Assembly: GCA_021292165.1 (NCBI GenBank) | Contig: CM037879.1 | Location: forward strand, 23,605,817 to 23,669,816 | Direction: 5' to 3' | From: Shinisaurus crocodilurus | Taxonomy: Eukaryota; Chordata; Lepidosauria; Squamata; Shinisauridae | DNA length: 64,000 nucleotides | Shown here: piece after piece, positions 19,260 through 29,679 of the stretch | Numbering within the stretch: the first letter of the stretch is position 1 | Layout of the letters: each line of letters starts with the position of its first letter | Program-made: the position numbers and the translations under genes | The notes under the pieces: model-generated | Seen by the model: the letters and a program-made list of their open reading frames with translations, nothing else | Told to the model about the DNA's origin: nothing | Databases searched by the model: none

Positions 19260-19950
19260 GCGATCATTTGGGATCTGTGTTTGTTCAATGCTGCCTCTGG
19301 CTTGCCCTGAAGCCCAGCTGGAAAGTTGTAATTCCAGTCAAGTAGCTTTATTATGCAGAAGTTACAGGCAAGCAGGCGTTGCTTCAGGCTACAAACAAGC
19401 TCTCCATGCAGTCAATGGAGACAAAAGTTCTACACAAGCTTTGCAAAATACGGGATCACTAAGCTCCCCTTAGTTGCTTAAGTTAAAGCATCATGAAAAA
19501 AAAGTTGATACTAATCCGACTTGGATTGACACAACCCTCCCAGTTCAAGCAAAGTGGGCTACTAAGCCCTGCCCTCGAGGTGGGTCTTTCCGCAGGGTGG
19601 CTTCTCTGGCTGCCAGTCTCCTAGAGTGCTGGGTGACACTGTGTTGCACCTCCCTTTTCATCTGATGTCTAACCCTTGGATCTCCGATTCCCACCCCCTC
19701 CTCTTCTTCATTGGGATCCCGCCTTCCCATGGGCTCCAAGGGCCCTGCCTGGCCTCCATCCGGGAGAATAGGCGGCAGCTGGGTGACCTCCCCCCTCTCC
19801 CTGCTGTTCTCCCCTATCTCGGGCTCCCATCATGCCCTTGACGGCTGGCAGCATCTTCCCCCTCCCACTCTTGCTCTGACTCAGGATCAGTTCCCGTGTC
19901 TTTTTCAGGCACATCTGCAGAGGTGCAGGACTCATTCCCTACAGAGTTTG
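19260..19950. other. no recognisable feature
   Basis: The right half is GC-rich and has overlapping frames on both strands, none with recognisable protein content. Confidence 0.35.
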
Positions 19951-20017
19951 AGTGAGGCAGCCAGTGTGGTGTAGTGGTTAGGACTGGGAGAACCTCGGTT
20001 CAAATCCCTCCACTGCC

Positions 20018-20086
<69 letters not shown>

Positions 20087-20095
20087 GTTTCCATT
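19951..20095 (+). repeat. 5' head of a CORE-type SINE running into (TG)n (AG)n
   Basis: GCCAGTGTGGTGTAGTGG and GGTTCAAATCCC give the A and B boxes of the SINE head. After CACTGCCAGG the copy ends and a tract of about 17 TG and 13 AG units follows, in place of the core and tail. Confidence 0.75.
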
Positions 20096-20900
20096 TTAGA
20101 AGAGAGAAGGCTGTGAGTCGGTTGACACTGGCATTTAGAAGGGTCTGATGTGGGGATGTGCTTCTGGTTTGTTGCTCTCCAGAGCTCTTTCATCCAAAAG
20201 AAACCAAACCTGGGTAGCGCTGTCCCTGGAACTCACTAGTAAGGGAAGTGGGAAGCACACAAAACTATGTGTGGTAGCCAGTTTGGATGTGACCAGTCCT
20301 GTGCCACATGCTAGAATACCCCTTACCCCCACAAATGCTGGCTCAGATCCCGTGATGTCATGGACTTGCTTGCTCATGAATTGTCCAGCTGCTCGATGAG
20401 AAGGATCGGGCACATAATATTGACAAGCCAAGAAGTAGGGAACTCAAGGAAGGAATGACCAAGAAGGCAAGACTTGGTTAAGGAAAAGAGGAACAGAAGC
20501 AGTAGGAAATGGAGGGAAAGAAGGCCCAGTGAGGAAGGGGGGCTGCCCACCTAGCAGCCTAAGTATTTGTGAGTGCTATTGATAGCAAGTGGGAACAGAG
20601 AGGCATGGGTAGCAAAGGGATGAGGCTTGGAGAGTCGAGGGGGAACAGCGGTCTGGATGCAGAATTACTGAAAGAAAGGGGACGGGGATATGGACTGTGA
20701 GATACAGAGACAGGAAGGGAGAAGGATGGAAGGGAACTGTTGAAGAAGTTCTGACCGAACACAGAGCCTAAACATCATGTCAATCTCTGCAGCCCCAACA
20801 GGTAAGTAGCCTAATAACTTGTCACCATCCCAGAGGCTCAATTTGAAAGGGGGGGAATCCCCAATTGGGTCAAGTGCCTCAGTCCTAAAATCTCTCTCTA
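20096..20900. other. no recognisable feature
   Basis: Purine-rich in 20440-20760, with a complementary Pro/Ser/Leu frame on the minus strand that looks like chance. No repeat family is recognised. Confidence 0.35.
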
Positions 20901-20901
20901 G

Positions 20902-21298
20902 CAGGGTGACAACTTAGACATTGTCAAAAAAGAGGAAATGCATCAGCAAAAAAGAGAATGAAAGAGGACATACATTTGCATAAAATGTGCATATGATAAT
21001 TTATATTTATGGAAGCAAATTAGAAATACTGAGTATAATTTAAATGGAAATACAGTACATTGTACCATAGAGGCAAAGACTGTGGCCAGGTTCTCACAAT
21101 AGAGTGGCAGACTCTCACCAGGTAACATGTATGCCTGCCTGTTCGGTCTGTTGCCCAGGTGCTAGCTGTGTTGATGTGCAACAGTTCTTTATCTTTAAAC
21201 TAGAATTGGACAGGACAGCCCTTCGAATAGAGGATAGTACTCTGGCAGCCCTTCAAATAAGGACTGTCCTCTGTAAAAGGGGACTCATGTTCACCCTG
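20902..21298. mobile_element. non-autonomous hAT (CAGGGTGGCCA family)
   Basis: The left end CAGGGTGACAACTT and right end GGGGACTCATGTTCACCCTG are inverted repeats. Interior phrases (AGAGGACATACATTTGCATA, AATTTATATTTATGGA, CAGCCCTTCAAATA) are shared with 22649, 43852 and 52733. The flanks CTCTCTAG and CTCCATAT agree at five of eight positions. Confidence 0.75.
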
Positions 21299-21309
21299 CT
21301 CCATATGAT

Positions 21310-21880
21310 GCAGGAAGTCAACCACAGGACTCTTCTCCATCGATGATTCAAGTCAAGGACCTCCAAAGGCCTGCAGTTGTTATAGGGAATAGCCAATCAC
21401 CTTCTTCATCTGTTCCAGCTATGCTCAGCCTGGTGCTTCACTTCTGGGTACTTCTGAGAGCCCCACAGTGCAACCAAACCATGTCTTGGGTGGCTGATTC
21501 TGGGAAAGCTCCATGCCTAGAGTCACCCTATCCCACCCAGACCTCCAAATCCAGGCAAGAATAATTTGCACAGCACAATTTACTAATCAAATGCTGCTCT
21601 GCAACGACATTAATCAAATTAGCATATCTAATTTGCTTGACTTCAGCAGTAAATGCCCACACGCAGGAACCAAATTCCCCAATTTCCACCACTCAGAAAG
21701 CCGAAGTCTCTCAATTTGCCATCAGCAAAATAAATTATGCAAATAAAACAAATTATACAAATGTGTGATTTCAGTGTGGGATGTAATAAATAAATCACAC
21801 TTCATGTTTTGGAACTCATTCTATGCAGAGAAGAAGCCTGGTATAACTTCCTAGGAAAGACCATAAGAAATGGGAACAGT
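21310..21880. other. single-copy DNA; candidate conserved regulatory block at 21560-21800
   Basis: Bases 21560-21800 hold CATTAATCAAATTAGCATAT, AATTTGC and a perfect octamer ATGCAAAT within TTATGCAAATAAAAC. The homeodomain/POU-like clustering suggests an enhancer-like element, but that is inference. Confidence 0.35.
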
Positions 21881-21882
21881 AC

Positions 21883-21945
21883 TTGCTATTTCTATATCTA
21901 CATTTACATCTATATCTATATATCTATATCTATATCTTTCATCTA
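21883..21945. repeat. imperfect (TCTATA)n-type simple repeat
   Basis: Repeated TATCTA/TCTATA/CATCTA units run without long perfect stretches. Confidence 0.8.
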
Positions 21946-22134
21946 TCTGTGCAAAAAAAAGAACTAATAATTAAAAAACAAAACAGGCAATCTCTGGGTC
22001 GACTGCTTCCCCCTCCTTTGCCCGTTCCCTCCCTGTATCCCAAATCCTTTTGCAGTGCTGTAGTACTGGCACATAGAGCAGCTGGGTTTGTTTGTTTGTT
22101 TTTTAACCACTCTTGCCCACCACCTCTGTAGCCT

Positions 22135-22370
22135 GGTGAAACAACCTATGAACAACCCATGGTTTTGGGTTTGCACATAATGACAACCCATGGTTTAAAC
22201 AGCCCAGAATTCACAACCCAATAGCAAACCATGGGTTTTCTTTCTGAGTTGTTCATTATTAACAAACCATGGGTTGTTAGTGCAGCTGTATTCATACATC
22301 ACAAAAACCTAGAATTCAATAACTCATACCATCGGTTTGCATTATGTGTGAACCAGGCCATTGGTTGCCG
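22135..22370. repeat. unclassified dispersed repeat rich in AACCCATGG
   Basis: Direct and inverted copies of AACCCATGG/CCATGGGTT alternate through the stretch. Similar AACCATGG-type sequence is seen at 40505-40650 and, weaker, at 61330-61530. It is probably a foldback DNA element whose ends I cannot fix. Confidence 0.45.
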
Positions 22371-22400
22371 CTAGCTTAGATCACTTTAAAAGAGGATTCG

Positions 22401-22610
22401 TAGGGTAGGCTGGTGACCCCTGTGTCCGTGGTGCTCCTTATCCATTGCAGCGTTTATTCTCAGCTTTATGGGAGCTATCCGTGGTGCTGTACTCCATCCC
22501 CAAAATAGGTTCCCCATCATGGATCACCATGGACAGCTCCTATGAAGCTCAGAATAAAGGCTGCAATGGATAAGGAGCCCCACTGACACGGGAGTCACCA
22601 GCCTCCCCTG
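22401..22610. mobile_element. hAT-type foldback MITE (CAGGGGAGGCTGG family)
   Basis: The ends TAGGGTAGGCTGGTGAC and GTCACCAGCCTCCCCTG are inverted, and the hairpin continues through GGGAGCTATCCGTGG facing CATGGACAGCTCC. The 8-base flanks AGGATTCG and GGGATTAG agree at six positions. Confidence 0.8.
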
Positions 22611-22648
22611 GGGATTAGTGAACTTCATGGTGGATTGGTCTGTCAAAG

Positions 22649-23001
22649 TAGTGTGGCCGCTTATACATTGACAAAAGGAGGAAATACATCATCAAAAATG
22701 AGGATAAAAGAGGACACACATTTGCATACAATTTGCATATGTTAATTTATATTTATGGATGCAAATTTAGAAAGAATCACTGTAATTTCAGTAGAAATAC
22801 AGGACATCTCACCATAGTGGCAGAGACAGTGGCCGGGCTACCTGTGTGGCTGCTCAGTCTGATGCCCAGATGCTGATGGGCAACTTCAAGGCCCCCAGAG
22901 CTCTTCCTTCTTATGGCGCTTTATCTTTAAATAGGACTTGGGCTGGGCAGCCCTTCAAATAGAGGACTGCCCTTTGTAAAGTAGGGCACATGTTCACCCT
23001 G
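22649..23001. mobile_element. non-autonomous hAT (CAGGGTGGCCA family)
   Basis: Matches 20902-21298 in order: GAGGACACACATTTGCATAC, AATTTATATTTATGGATGC, TCTCACCATAGTGGCAGAGA, GGGCAGCCCTTCAAATAGAG, then the right end CACATGTTCACCCTG. Confidence 0.75.
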
Positions 23002-23019
23002 ATTAACCATGACTGCTAA

Positions 23020-23400
23020 ATTTATTTATTTAATTTATTTACAGCATTTGTATATTGCTCCATATCAAGACAGATTCCGGAGCGGTGAACAATAAAAAGA
23101 TAAAACAGAGAAAAGAATAAAAACAATGTGTTTAAAACAGGATAACATTAAAACTATGGCTGGTCAGCAAGGAAGGCCTCCCGGAGCAAAGACGTCTTCA
23201 GCAGGTGCCGAAAACAACAGAGCGTCAGAGCCTGCCTGACCTCCAGAGGCCGGGAGTTCCACAGAAATGGAGCCGCCACACTGAAGGCTCTTCTCCGGGT
23301 GGACTCCAGTCGGGCCACAGGTCCATATGGAACCACCAGGAGAATGTCCTTGATGACCTCAGTGATTGGGCAGGTTGGCAAGCTAAAATTGAACTTGCAT
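23020..23400 (-). repeat. L2-type LINE 3' end
   Basis: On the minus strand this gives the C-terminal L2 polymerase peptide (GPVARLESTRRRAFSVAAPF, then LWNSRPLEVRQ) and the 3' tail ending in (AAATA). A close relative is at 62830-63300. It is a 5'-truncated fragment. Confidence 0.8.
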
Positions 23401-23439
23401 GTTCACTGAATAATGCCAGTTGCTGCAGTGCAAACAGCA

Positions 23440-23880
23440 GGTGAGGGACTTTTTCGAGACAACTGTACAGGCCAGCCCAGGCCTCCCTACTGCTTTTGAC
23501 TCCCGTTACAGCCTAAGAGAACTTTCTTCCCTGCTGCTGCTGGCTTGCTCATCAGCAAATGAGGTCTAAAATGCCACTGGGGGGCTGTATTAAAGAAGAT
23601 GCTGACACGTCAGGTTCTTTTTCCCCCCACTGAAAGCTGAGACCAGAAGAGATCATGCTATTGAAATTAAGCTAAAACGTTTAACTGAGATAGTTTAATT
23701 AATTGGGGTTGTGCATTTTTAACCTTGATCATAAGTGAAACGAACAAAGAAACACAAGCCTTGGACTTAATATGTGTATTCTGCAGGGTTATTTTAAAAG
23801 GGGGGGGGGAAGCATTTGCTTATGCACCGCCTGGGAATGCCAGGCTGGCCTTGCTTCCAGAGTGGCAGTACACTTTATTT
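23440..23880. other. no recognisable feature
   Basis: No repeat family or convincing exon is recognised. Confidence 0.35.
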
Positions 23881-24004
23881 AATTATTTTAATTTTAATAT
23901 TGAATATATTTCTTAGCTGCCTTTCAAGACCATAGTCTTCCCGAGGTGCTTTCAACATGAAACAATAAAATCTGATATGAGCAAATTATAAAATCAATTT
24001 ACAG

Positions 24005-24605
24005 AGCAATCTTATCATGGCCCCTAGAAAGCAGCTAGAAGGCCATGGGATTTTTGGATCCCCAGATCTGAGGTTGGAAAAGAGCTCTGAGCTTGGAGCT
24101 GGGGATCCACGCTCAGATCATAGAAATCATAGATCATAGAGTTGGAAGGAGCCTGCAAGGCTATCGAGTCCAACCCCCTGCTCAATGCGGGAAACTAGAG
24201 GAGGGGTCTCCCATCCAAGCAATAACCAGGCTTGACCCTGCTTAGCTTTCCATGCTCAGACAAGCTGAGCCAGCGTGAGCCACAGGCCTGTCATCCCCCT
24301 CCCCACTGCAGCTGGCGTGGAAAGAACTGCACCAGCCGCTTCTCTGAGGTCGTAAGAGTGACTTCAGAGAAGGGGTGAAGAGGGAATTCCAGGGGGCAGG
24401 GAGGGGAGGAGACTGAGCGGTGGCGCTCCCACCTCCTCCCCGCCCCCTCCGCAGCTGCGCAGCTATACGGCCAGAATCGGCCATCTAGCTGGCTTGCAGG
24501 GCAGGAGGAGCGGGCAGGCGAAGATCGCCTCCCCGCTCCTCCCACCCTGCATAGGATGTCCACAATGCTCTGAGTCTGGAGGCAGACAGGCATCCGTGTT
24601 CGATT
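24005..24605. mobile_element. non-autonomous DNA transposon (GGTGTGATCCTATG ends), with a nested 5S SINE
   Basis: It shares ends and interior with 59555-59998: GATCTGAGGT/GGAGCTG on the left, TGGCGTGGAAAGAACTGC, a GGCCATCTAGC stem and GACAGGCATCC near the right end GATTGCACCCT. A 5S-derived SINE at 24119-24291 is inserted near the left, so the SINE is younger. Confidence 0.6.
24119..24291 (-). repeat. 5S rRNA-derived SINE with CR1-type tail
   Basis: The minus strand shows the 5S-like promoter region (GGTCAAGCCTGGTTATTGC, TTGGATGGGAGACCC) followed by the CR1-type GGGGGTTGGACTCGATAGCC and an ATCATAG-type tail. Confidence 0.85.
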
Positions 24606-24849
24606 GCACCCTCACATTTTAAACAATTTTAAAATACGCCACTTAAGATTAAATGAAAACGCAACCAAGTAAAATACAGTAAAATGTAATACAGTTCAAA
24701 ACTGGAGCAGCAGCAGTATAAATCAAACAATAAAACTTTTTTTTCGATCGAAAGCCAGGGAAAGCAGGCATCCACCAGAGGAACACAACCGTTATGCCGT
24801 CATTTCTACAGTAAGCATGTAAAAGGATGAAATGATGAACACCTATACC

Positions 24850-25255
24850 TAAAAATCATATGTGTACATGTATCAGGAAGTTGTGCCTACTAGTAGTGAT
24901 GGGTTTAGTTCAGGACGGACCCACCTAAAAGGAATTATTTTTGGCTCAGTTCAGATCAAGCACAAATTAGTATTTGAGTCCATTTCAAGCACAAGGTCTT
25001 GTCAGATCCCTGATGGTGTCATCAGCAACAGTATAATTCTTGGAGATCCGGCTCCCTTTCCGAATTTCCGTACAGTCCCTCATGAGCTGCCATCACTCAC
25101 TCACACTCTTCACCCTTCCGTGTTTACTCTTTCTCTCTCTTCACTCTTCCCTCCCCATCTCTCTCTCTCTCTCTCTGCTTTCCACCCCTCCTGGTTCTTC
25201 TTCTCCCTTCTGTCTTCCTTTCAAACTTACCGAAGAGTTGGACATGCCTGGCATC
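24850..25255. other. no recognised element
   Basis: There is a TCTCTC-rich stretch at 25130-25180. GTGATGGGTTTAGTTCAGG near 24897 may be the end of a TAGGGATG-type element that lost its partner, but this is weak. Confidence 0.3.
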
Positions 25256-26693
25256 TTAGAATCATAGAATCATAGAAAAGTAGAGTTGGAAGGGGCCTAC
25301 AAGGCCATCGAGTCCAACCCCCTGCTCAATGCAGGAATCCAGGTCAAAGCATCCCCGACAGATGGCTGTCCAGCTGCACCTTGAATGCCTCCAGAGTGGG
25401 AGAGCCCACCACCTCCCTAGGTAGTTGGTTCCATTGTCTTATTGCTCTAACAGTCAGGAAATTTTTTCTGATGTTTAGGTGGAATCTGGGTTCCTGTAAC
25501 TTGAGCCCATTATTCCGTGTCCTGCAAACTGGGATGATTGAGAAGAGATCCTGGCCCTCCTCTGTGTGACAATCCTTTTAAGTACTGGAAGAGTGCTATC
25601 ATATCTCCCCTCAGTCTCCTCTCTTCTGAAGGCTAAACATGCCCAGTTCATTCAGTCTCTCCTCATAGGGCCTTGTTTCCAGTCCCTTTATCATCCTTGT
25701 TGCCCTCCTCTGAACCCTCTCCAGTTTGTCTACATCCTTCTTAAAGTGTGGTGCCCAGAACGGGATGCAGTACTCAAGATGAGGCCTAACCAGTGCTGAG
25801 TAAAGGGGAATTATTACTTCCCACGATTTGGAAGCTATACTTCTATTAATGCAGCCCAAAATAGCATTTGCCTTCTTTGCAGCCACATCACATTGCTGGC
25901 TCATATTCAGTTTGTGATCTACAACAATTCCAAGATCCTTCTCACTTGTAGTATTGTTGAGCCAAGTGTCCCCCATTCTGTAACTCTGTATTTGGTTTCC
26001 TCTCCCTAGGTCAGTGATGGCGAACCTTTTTGAGCCCGAGTGCCCAAACTGCAACACAAAACCAACTTATTTATTTCAAAGTGCCTTAAATTTGGCAGGA
26101 AGGAGGAGGGGCCACTAGCTAATCGCGCCCCGCTCTGTCTCAGGGCATGGCTCTTCACTGGGCGTGCAAAGATTCGGGCGCAGGCGCGCTGTGCTTCTGA
26201 GCTGTCTGTTCAGTTAGAAGGAGGGCTGGGTGCCTGCGCAGTCCGCTTCTGGGGGTGGAGATGTTGGAGTGTGCCTGCCTGTGGAGGCCAGCGAGGAATG
26301 AGTGGAGAGGAATTACTATGGAAACCCGACGCTGAATGCAGAAGGGGACGGTCTTTTCGCAATCTGGCGACCAATGGCTCGAGTGCCCACAGAGAGGTCC
26401 CTGCGTGCCAGCTGTGGCACGCGTGCCATAGGTTCGCCATCACTGCCCTAGGTGCAGCACTTGGCATTTATCCCTATTAAATTTCATTCTGTTGTTTTCG
26501 GCCCAGTGCTCCAGCCTATCGAGATGGCTTTGAATTTTGTTTCTCTCTTCCAGAGTATTAGCTGTTCCACCCAACTTTGTGTCATCTGCAAATTTGATAA
26601 GCATTCCCTGCACCTCCTCATCCAAGTCGTTAATAAAAATGTTGAAGAGCACTGGGCCCAGGACCAAGCCCTGTGGTACCCCACTCGTTACCA
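25256..26693 (-). mobile_element. CR1 LINE, 5'-truncated, split by a hAT
   Basis: The left edge TTAGAATCATAGAATCATAG is the inverted CR1 terminus. The element extends through the 3' UTR and the C-terminal part of ORF2, then, beyond the hAT at 26012-26445, through the RT region: the minus strand encodes VTSGVPQG, VLGPVLFNIFINDLDEEVQG and FADDTKLGG. Truncation is in the RT domain. Without the hAT and one target duplication it is about 1.0 kb. Confidence 0.9.
26012..26445. mobile_element. non-autonomous hAT, 434 bp, inside a CR1
   Basis: The ends CAGTGATGGCGAACC and GGTTCGCCATCACTG are perfect 15-base inverted repeats. The target duplication CCCTAGGT (26004-26011 and 26446-26453) is perfect. 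The CR1 on both sides joins exactly when one duplication is removed. The interior has no transposase frame that I recognise. Confidence 0.95.
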
Positions 26694-26699
26694 CTCTGA

Positions 26700-27270
26700 T
26701 TTCACCAGACTGCCTCTGGGCCTAACGGTCCTCTGGAGCAATGAAGATGCCAGGCATGACAGCAGCTTTGCTCTGTAGTGTGCCCACCAAACTCTTCCAT
26801 AAGTTTTTTTTTTTAAAGACTTGGTGACTGTCTTGGTGAACTTGGTGAACTGCATGGCGATCTGGTCCTAGTGGCACCACAGCAGGCCAGACCACGTACC
26901 ATACAAACCAAGCCCTCTTCCCTTCCTCATTCACCACTCGGGAATGGCAGGAGGTAAGGGCCCAGCCTGCCCCACTCTTCTTGGCCCACTGTGTGCAGTG
27001 ACCCCGAAGTGCAGCATGCTTCAACTGGCTTCTAAAGCTCTATGAAACCATGTGATGTTGCTTCCTTTGCAACCTGTATATGTTCATCAGAGATGAAGCG
27101 AATTTCAGAAAATCAGCACAAATCATGCTCATCAAAGTTTAAATGGAGATGGGCTTGTGTCAGCACTACTGAGCAATTCAAAGGGCTGAGTCCAAATACC
27201 ACCGCATGATTTGAGAAAAAGAAGATGATGCAAATTGAATGCTCTTCCATGCAAAAATCTAAATAAATCT
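26700..27270. other. no recognisable feature
   Basis: No repeat family or plausible exon is recognised. Confidence 0.35.
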
Positions 27271-27278
27271 GTACACTA

Positions 27279-27354
27279 GGGGCGCAATCCTATGTAAGTT
27301 TAGACAGAAAAAAGGCTTCCAACTCCCAGCAAGCCCCAGCCCCAGCCCGCTAAG
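27279..27354. mobile_element. left half of a GGGCGCAATCCTATGC MITE
   Basis: GGGGCGCAATCCTATGTAAG, TTTAGACAGAAAAAAGG and CAACTCCCAGCAAGCCCC match the left arm at 9125-9180 and 45661-45710. The right arm is absent. Confidence 0.65.
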
Positions 27355-27559
27355 ACAGGCAACGACAGCAGCTAGTGAGCACACACATAGAGACGTACTG
27401 CGATAGTGAATTGCAATAACAGGAAAAGCCATAATAAAGGAACTGCAGGAAATTACAGAAGAACAGAGGACTGAGGACGCAAGACAAATGCAACTGGAAC
27501 TGCAAAGTGAGTGTGTTGTGTGCCTCACAAGTCACAGAAGTGATCCAGTACTGCAATAA

Positions 27560-27741
27560 CTGTTAGGTGTAGATTGCCCCTATGTTCTGCAGTAGTAGTG
27601 GTGGTTTCATTCTTTTGTAAGCCTGGCCTTATCTTCTCTGCTGTTTTATACTTCTGGCTGCTTAGCCATGTTTATGACCCCATAAACTTTGCCAAGATCT
27701 TCACTTTCTAGATCGAATCTGCTTTATTTAGCCACTTCTGC
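27560..27741 (+). repeat. LTR-like 3' fragment
   Basis: It shares an ordered block with 31555-31730: TGTTCTGYAGTAGTAGTGGT, TTGTTTTATACTTCTGGCTGC, TTTATGAC, AAAGTTTGCCAA, then GTCTGYTTTATT and CACTTCTRCTAAC. Together with the TATA-like sequence upstream in the other copy, this resembles the R-U5 end of an LTR. Confidence 0.5.
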
Positions 27742-27779
27742 TAACAGGCAGGTGGTTCTCATGTCAGGGAACTGGGTGT

Positions 27780-28505
27780 GCAGCCTGTTGGCTTTGGTGG
27801 CTTGGAGTGCCTTCTTCCAGCTTCAGCTGGTTTGCCAGCTATGAATGTTCCCAGATAGGGATAGCCTGGCCATGGTGGTCCATGCTCTGCTGGTAACCTC
27901 CCAGTTGCACTACTTTAATATGCTGTGCATGGGGCTGTCCTTGAAGATGATCTGGAAGCTTCAACTAGTGCAGAATGAGGCTGCTAGAATGTCAACATGT
28001 ATGGCCATAAGGGATCGTGTGTTACGCTGATCCTAATGGAGCTGCACTGGTTGTCTATTTGCTTCCAGACCCAATTCAAAGTGTTGGTGCTTATGTATAA
28101 AGCCCTAAACAGTTTGGGAGACAAATGCTTGAACGAACAACTCTCCTTATACCAGCCTGCCTGTGACTTATGATCTGCACGGAGGCTCTTTCCATGTTGC
28201 CTTCTATTCCTATGACAACTAAGAAAAGAACCTTCTCTCTTGTGATGCCCTGTTTGTGGAACATCCTCCCTAGGAGGTGCAACTGGTACCAATCATTTTG
28301 GTGCAAGGTCAAAACATTTCTATTTGCCCAGGCATTTGAAGCTGGTAAGTCTGTCTTATGTATTTTTACTGCCTTTTATTGCTGTTTCATGGTTGTATTT
28401 TGATGCATTTTGTGGTCCATTGTTTGTTTTTTACATTTATTGTTTACTGCCCTGGCAACATTTGATGAAGGGTGGTTCATAAATCTCCAAATAAATAAAT
28501 AAATA
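27780..28505 (+). repeat. L2-type LINE 3' end
   Basis: The phrases GATAGGGATAGCCTGGCCAT, CTTCAACTAGTGCAGAATGA, GAGCTGCACTGGTTGTC and TTCAAAGTGTTGGTGCTTAT match the L2 coding region at 34735-34970. It ends in (AAAT)n after GGTGGTTCATAAATCTCC. Frames are broken. Confidence 0.75.
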
Positions 28506-28509
28506 AATA

Positions 28510-29187
28510 AATAGAGAGTATCTAGGGTTTTTTTTTCTTTTTGAGCTAATAAGTTATTATGTTGCAGGGCCAGCTCAGCACAATACCAACACTGCAGAGC
28601 TAGGGTAGAGATGCTACTCCGAACGGCTATCCTTTTATTTTCCTTTCTGATTTGCTTGCTTGTTGATTCCTTGTTCTCACTGTGCTTTACCAATAAAAAA
28701 TACATTTTTAATGTACATGTTCCAGGTATTAATACTAAAATCTCAAAGATAACCCACATGCTTAGATGTTTTGCATATTACAAGAATCGGGCCGGGGGGG
28801 GGGGGATCTACACTAGGCATTTTTACCGACATCGTAATGCCTGGCTCACAGGCATGTCACACGACGCACACCCCAAACCGACCTCCTCACACTGTTTCTG
28901 CCCTTATACCCTGCATTTCTTCAGACCAGTTATATAATAACTTTTTTTTTTTTTAATATGTTGCATTTTTCCTGCAGTATATATATTCAGTGTGTGCTAA
29001 ACTTGTGGTCTTGTTCTGGCGGGGAGGAGGAGGAGTGGCTTCAGCAGGTTGGTGGGCCAGGGGGAGGGAGTGGCGTTGCAATGAAGAAGTGTCCTATCGG
29101 GCTTTAAAAAAATAAAATAAAAACAGTATTTGCTAATGTGCATATGCAGGGGTGTGAATCTGTGAATAACACAAACCTCTCACATTG
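28510..29187. other. no recognised element; one transposon-like end at 28794
   Basis: GGGGGGATCTACACTAGGCA at 28799 resembles the inverse of GGGGCACTAGTGTAGATTAG at 30384, suggesting a DNA-element terminus. The remainder is unassigned. Confidence 0.3.
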
Positions 29188-29195
29188 CTTCAAGT

Positions 29196-29671
29196 TAGGG
29201 ATGTATCTGAGAGTCTCGAGGGGGCTGAAAGCAGACCAAAATTGGCCCGCTCAGCCCCCCCCCCAAGACTTGCACACCTAACCTGGCCTCCGCTTTTCCC
29301 ATTGCTCCATGCCACGCCGGCAGCGCAGGTAACCGTCGCATCATTTCCGCCTTCCAGTAAGTGGTGCGACAGGACCCCGCACTGCGTTTTTGGCATAAAA
29401 ACCAGGGCAACCTAGTTCTAAACGGCCGTGAATAGCAAATTGCAGCCGTTTTAAGCTAGGTTGCCCTGGTTTTTATGCCAAAAATGCAGTGCGGGGTCCC
29501 GTCCTGTCACTTCCGGGCAGCGCCCGGAAATGACGCGACGGGACCCTGCACTGCCAGCGAGGCGGATTAAGTGGCGCGGGGATTCAGGCCTTCTGGGGGG
29601 GGTGCTCGGCAGCCAAGAAAAGGCAAGCAAAGGCAAGCACCACCACCCCGAAGGTAGGTTTAACACCCCTA
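29196..29671. mobile_element. CpG-rich hAT element, 476 bp
   Basis: A perfect 8-base duplication CTTCAAGT (29188-29195 and 29672-29679) defines the ends TAGGGATGTATC and AACACCCCTA. The interior is a large inverted repeat: GCACTGCGTTTTTGGCATAA and AACCAGGGCAACCTAG on the left face their complements at 29452-29495. It is CpG-rich and shares its core with 2610-2660 and 16830-16866. Confidence 0.95.
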
Positions 29672-29679
29672 CTTCAAGT

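Larger units (their letters stand above)
23880..24850 (-). repeat. L2-like LINE 3' end split by a DNA transposon
   Basis: The left part (CTTAGCTGCCTTTCAAGACC, CGAGGTGCTTTCAACATG, AAACAATAAAATC) and the right part (24605-24760, AAAACGCAACC, AAACAATAAAAC) read as an inverted LINE 3' region interrupted at about 24005-24605. This is a low-complexity A-rich call. Confidence 0.45.
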
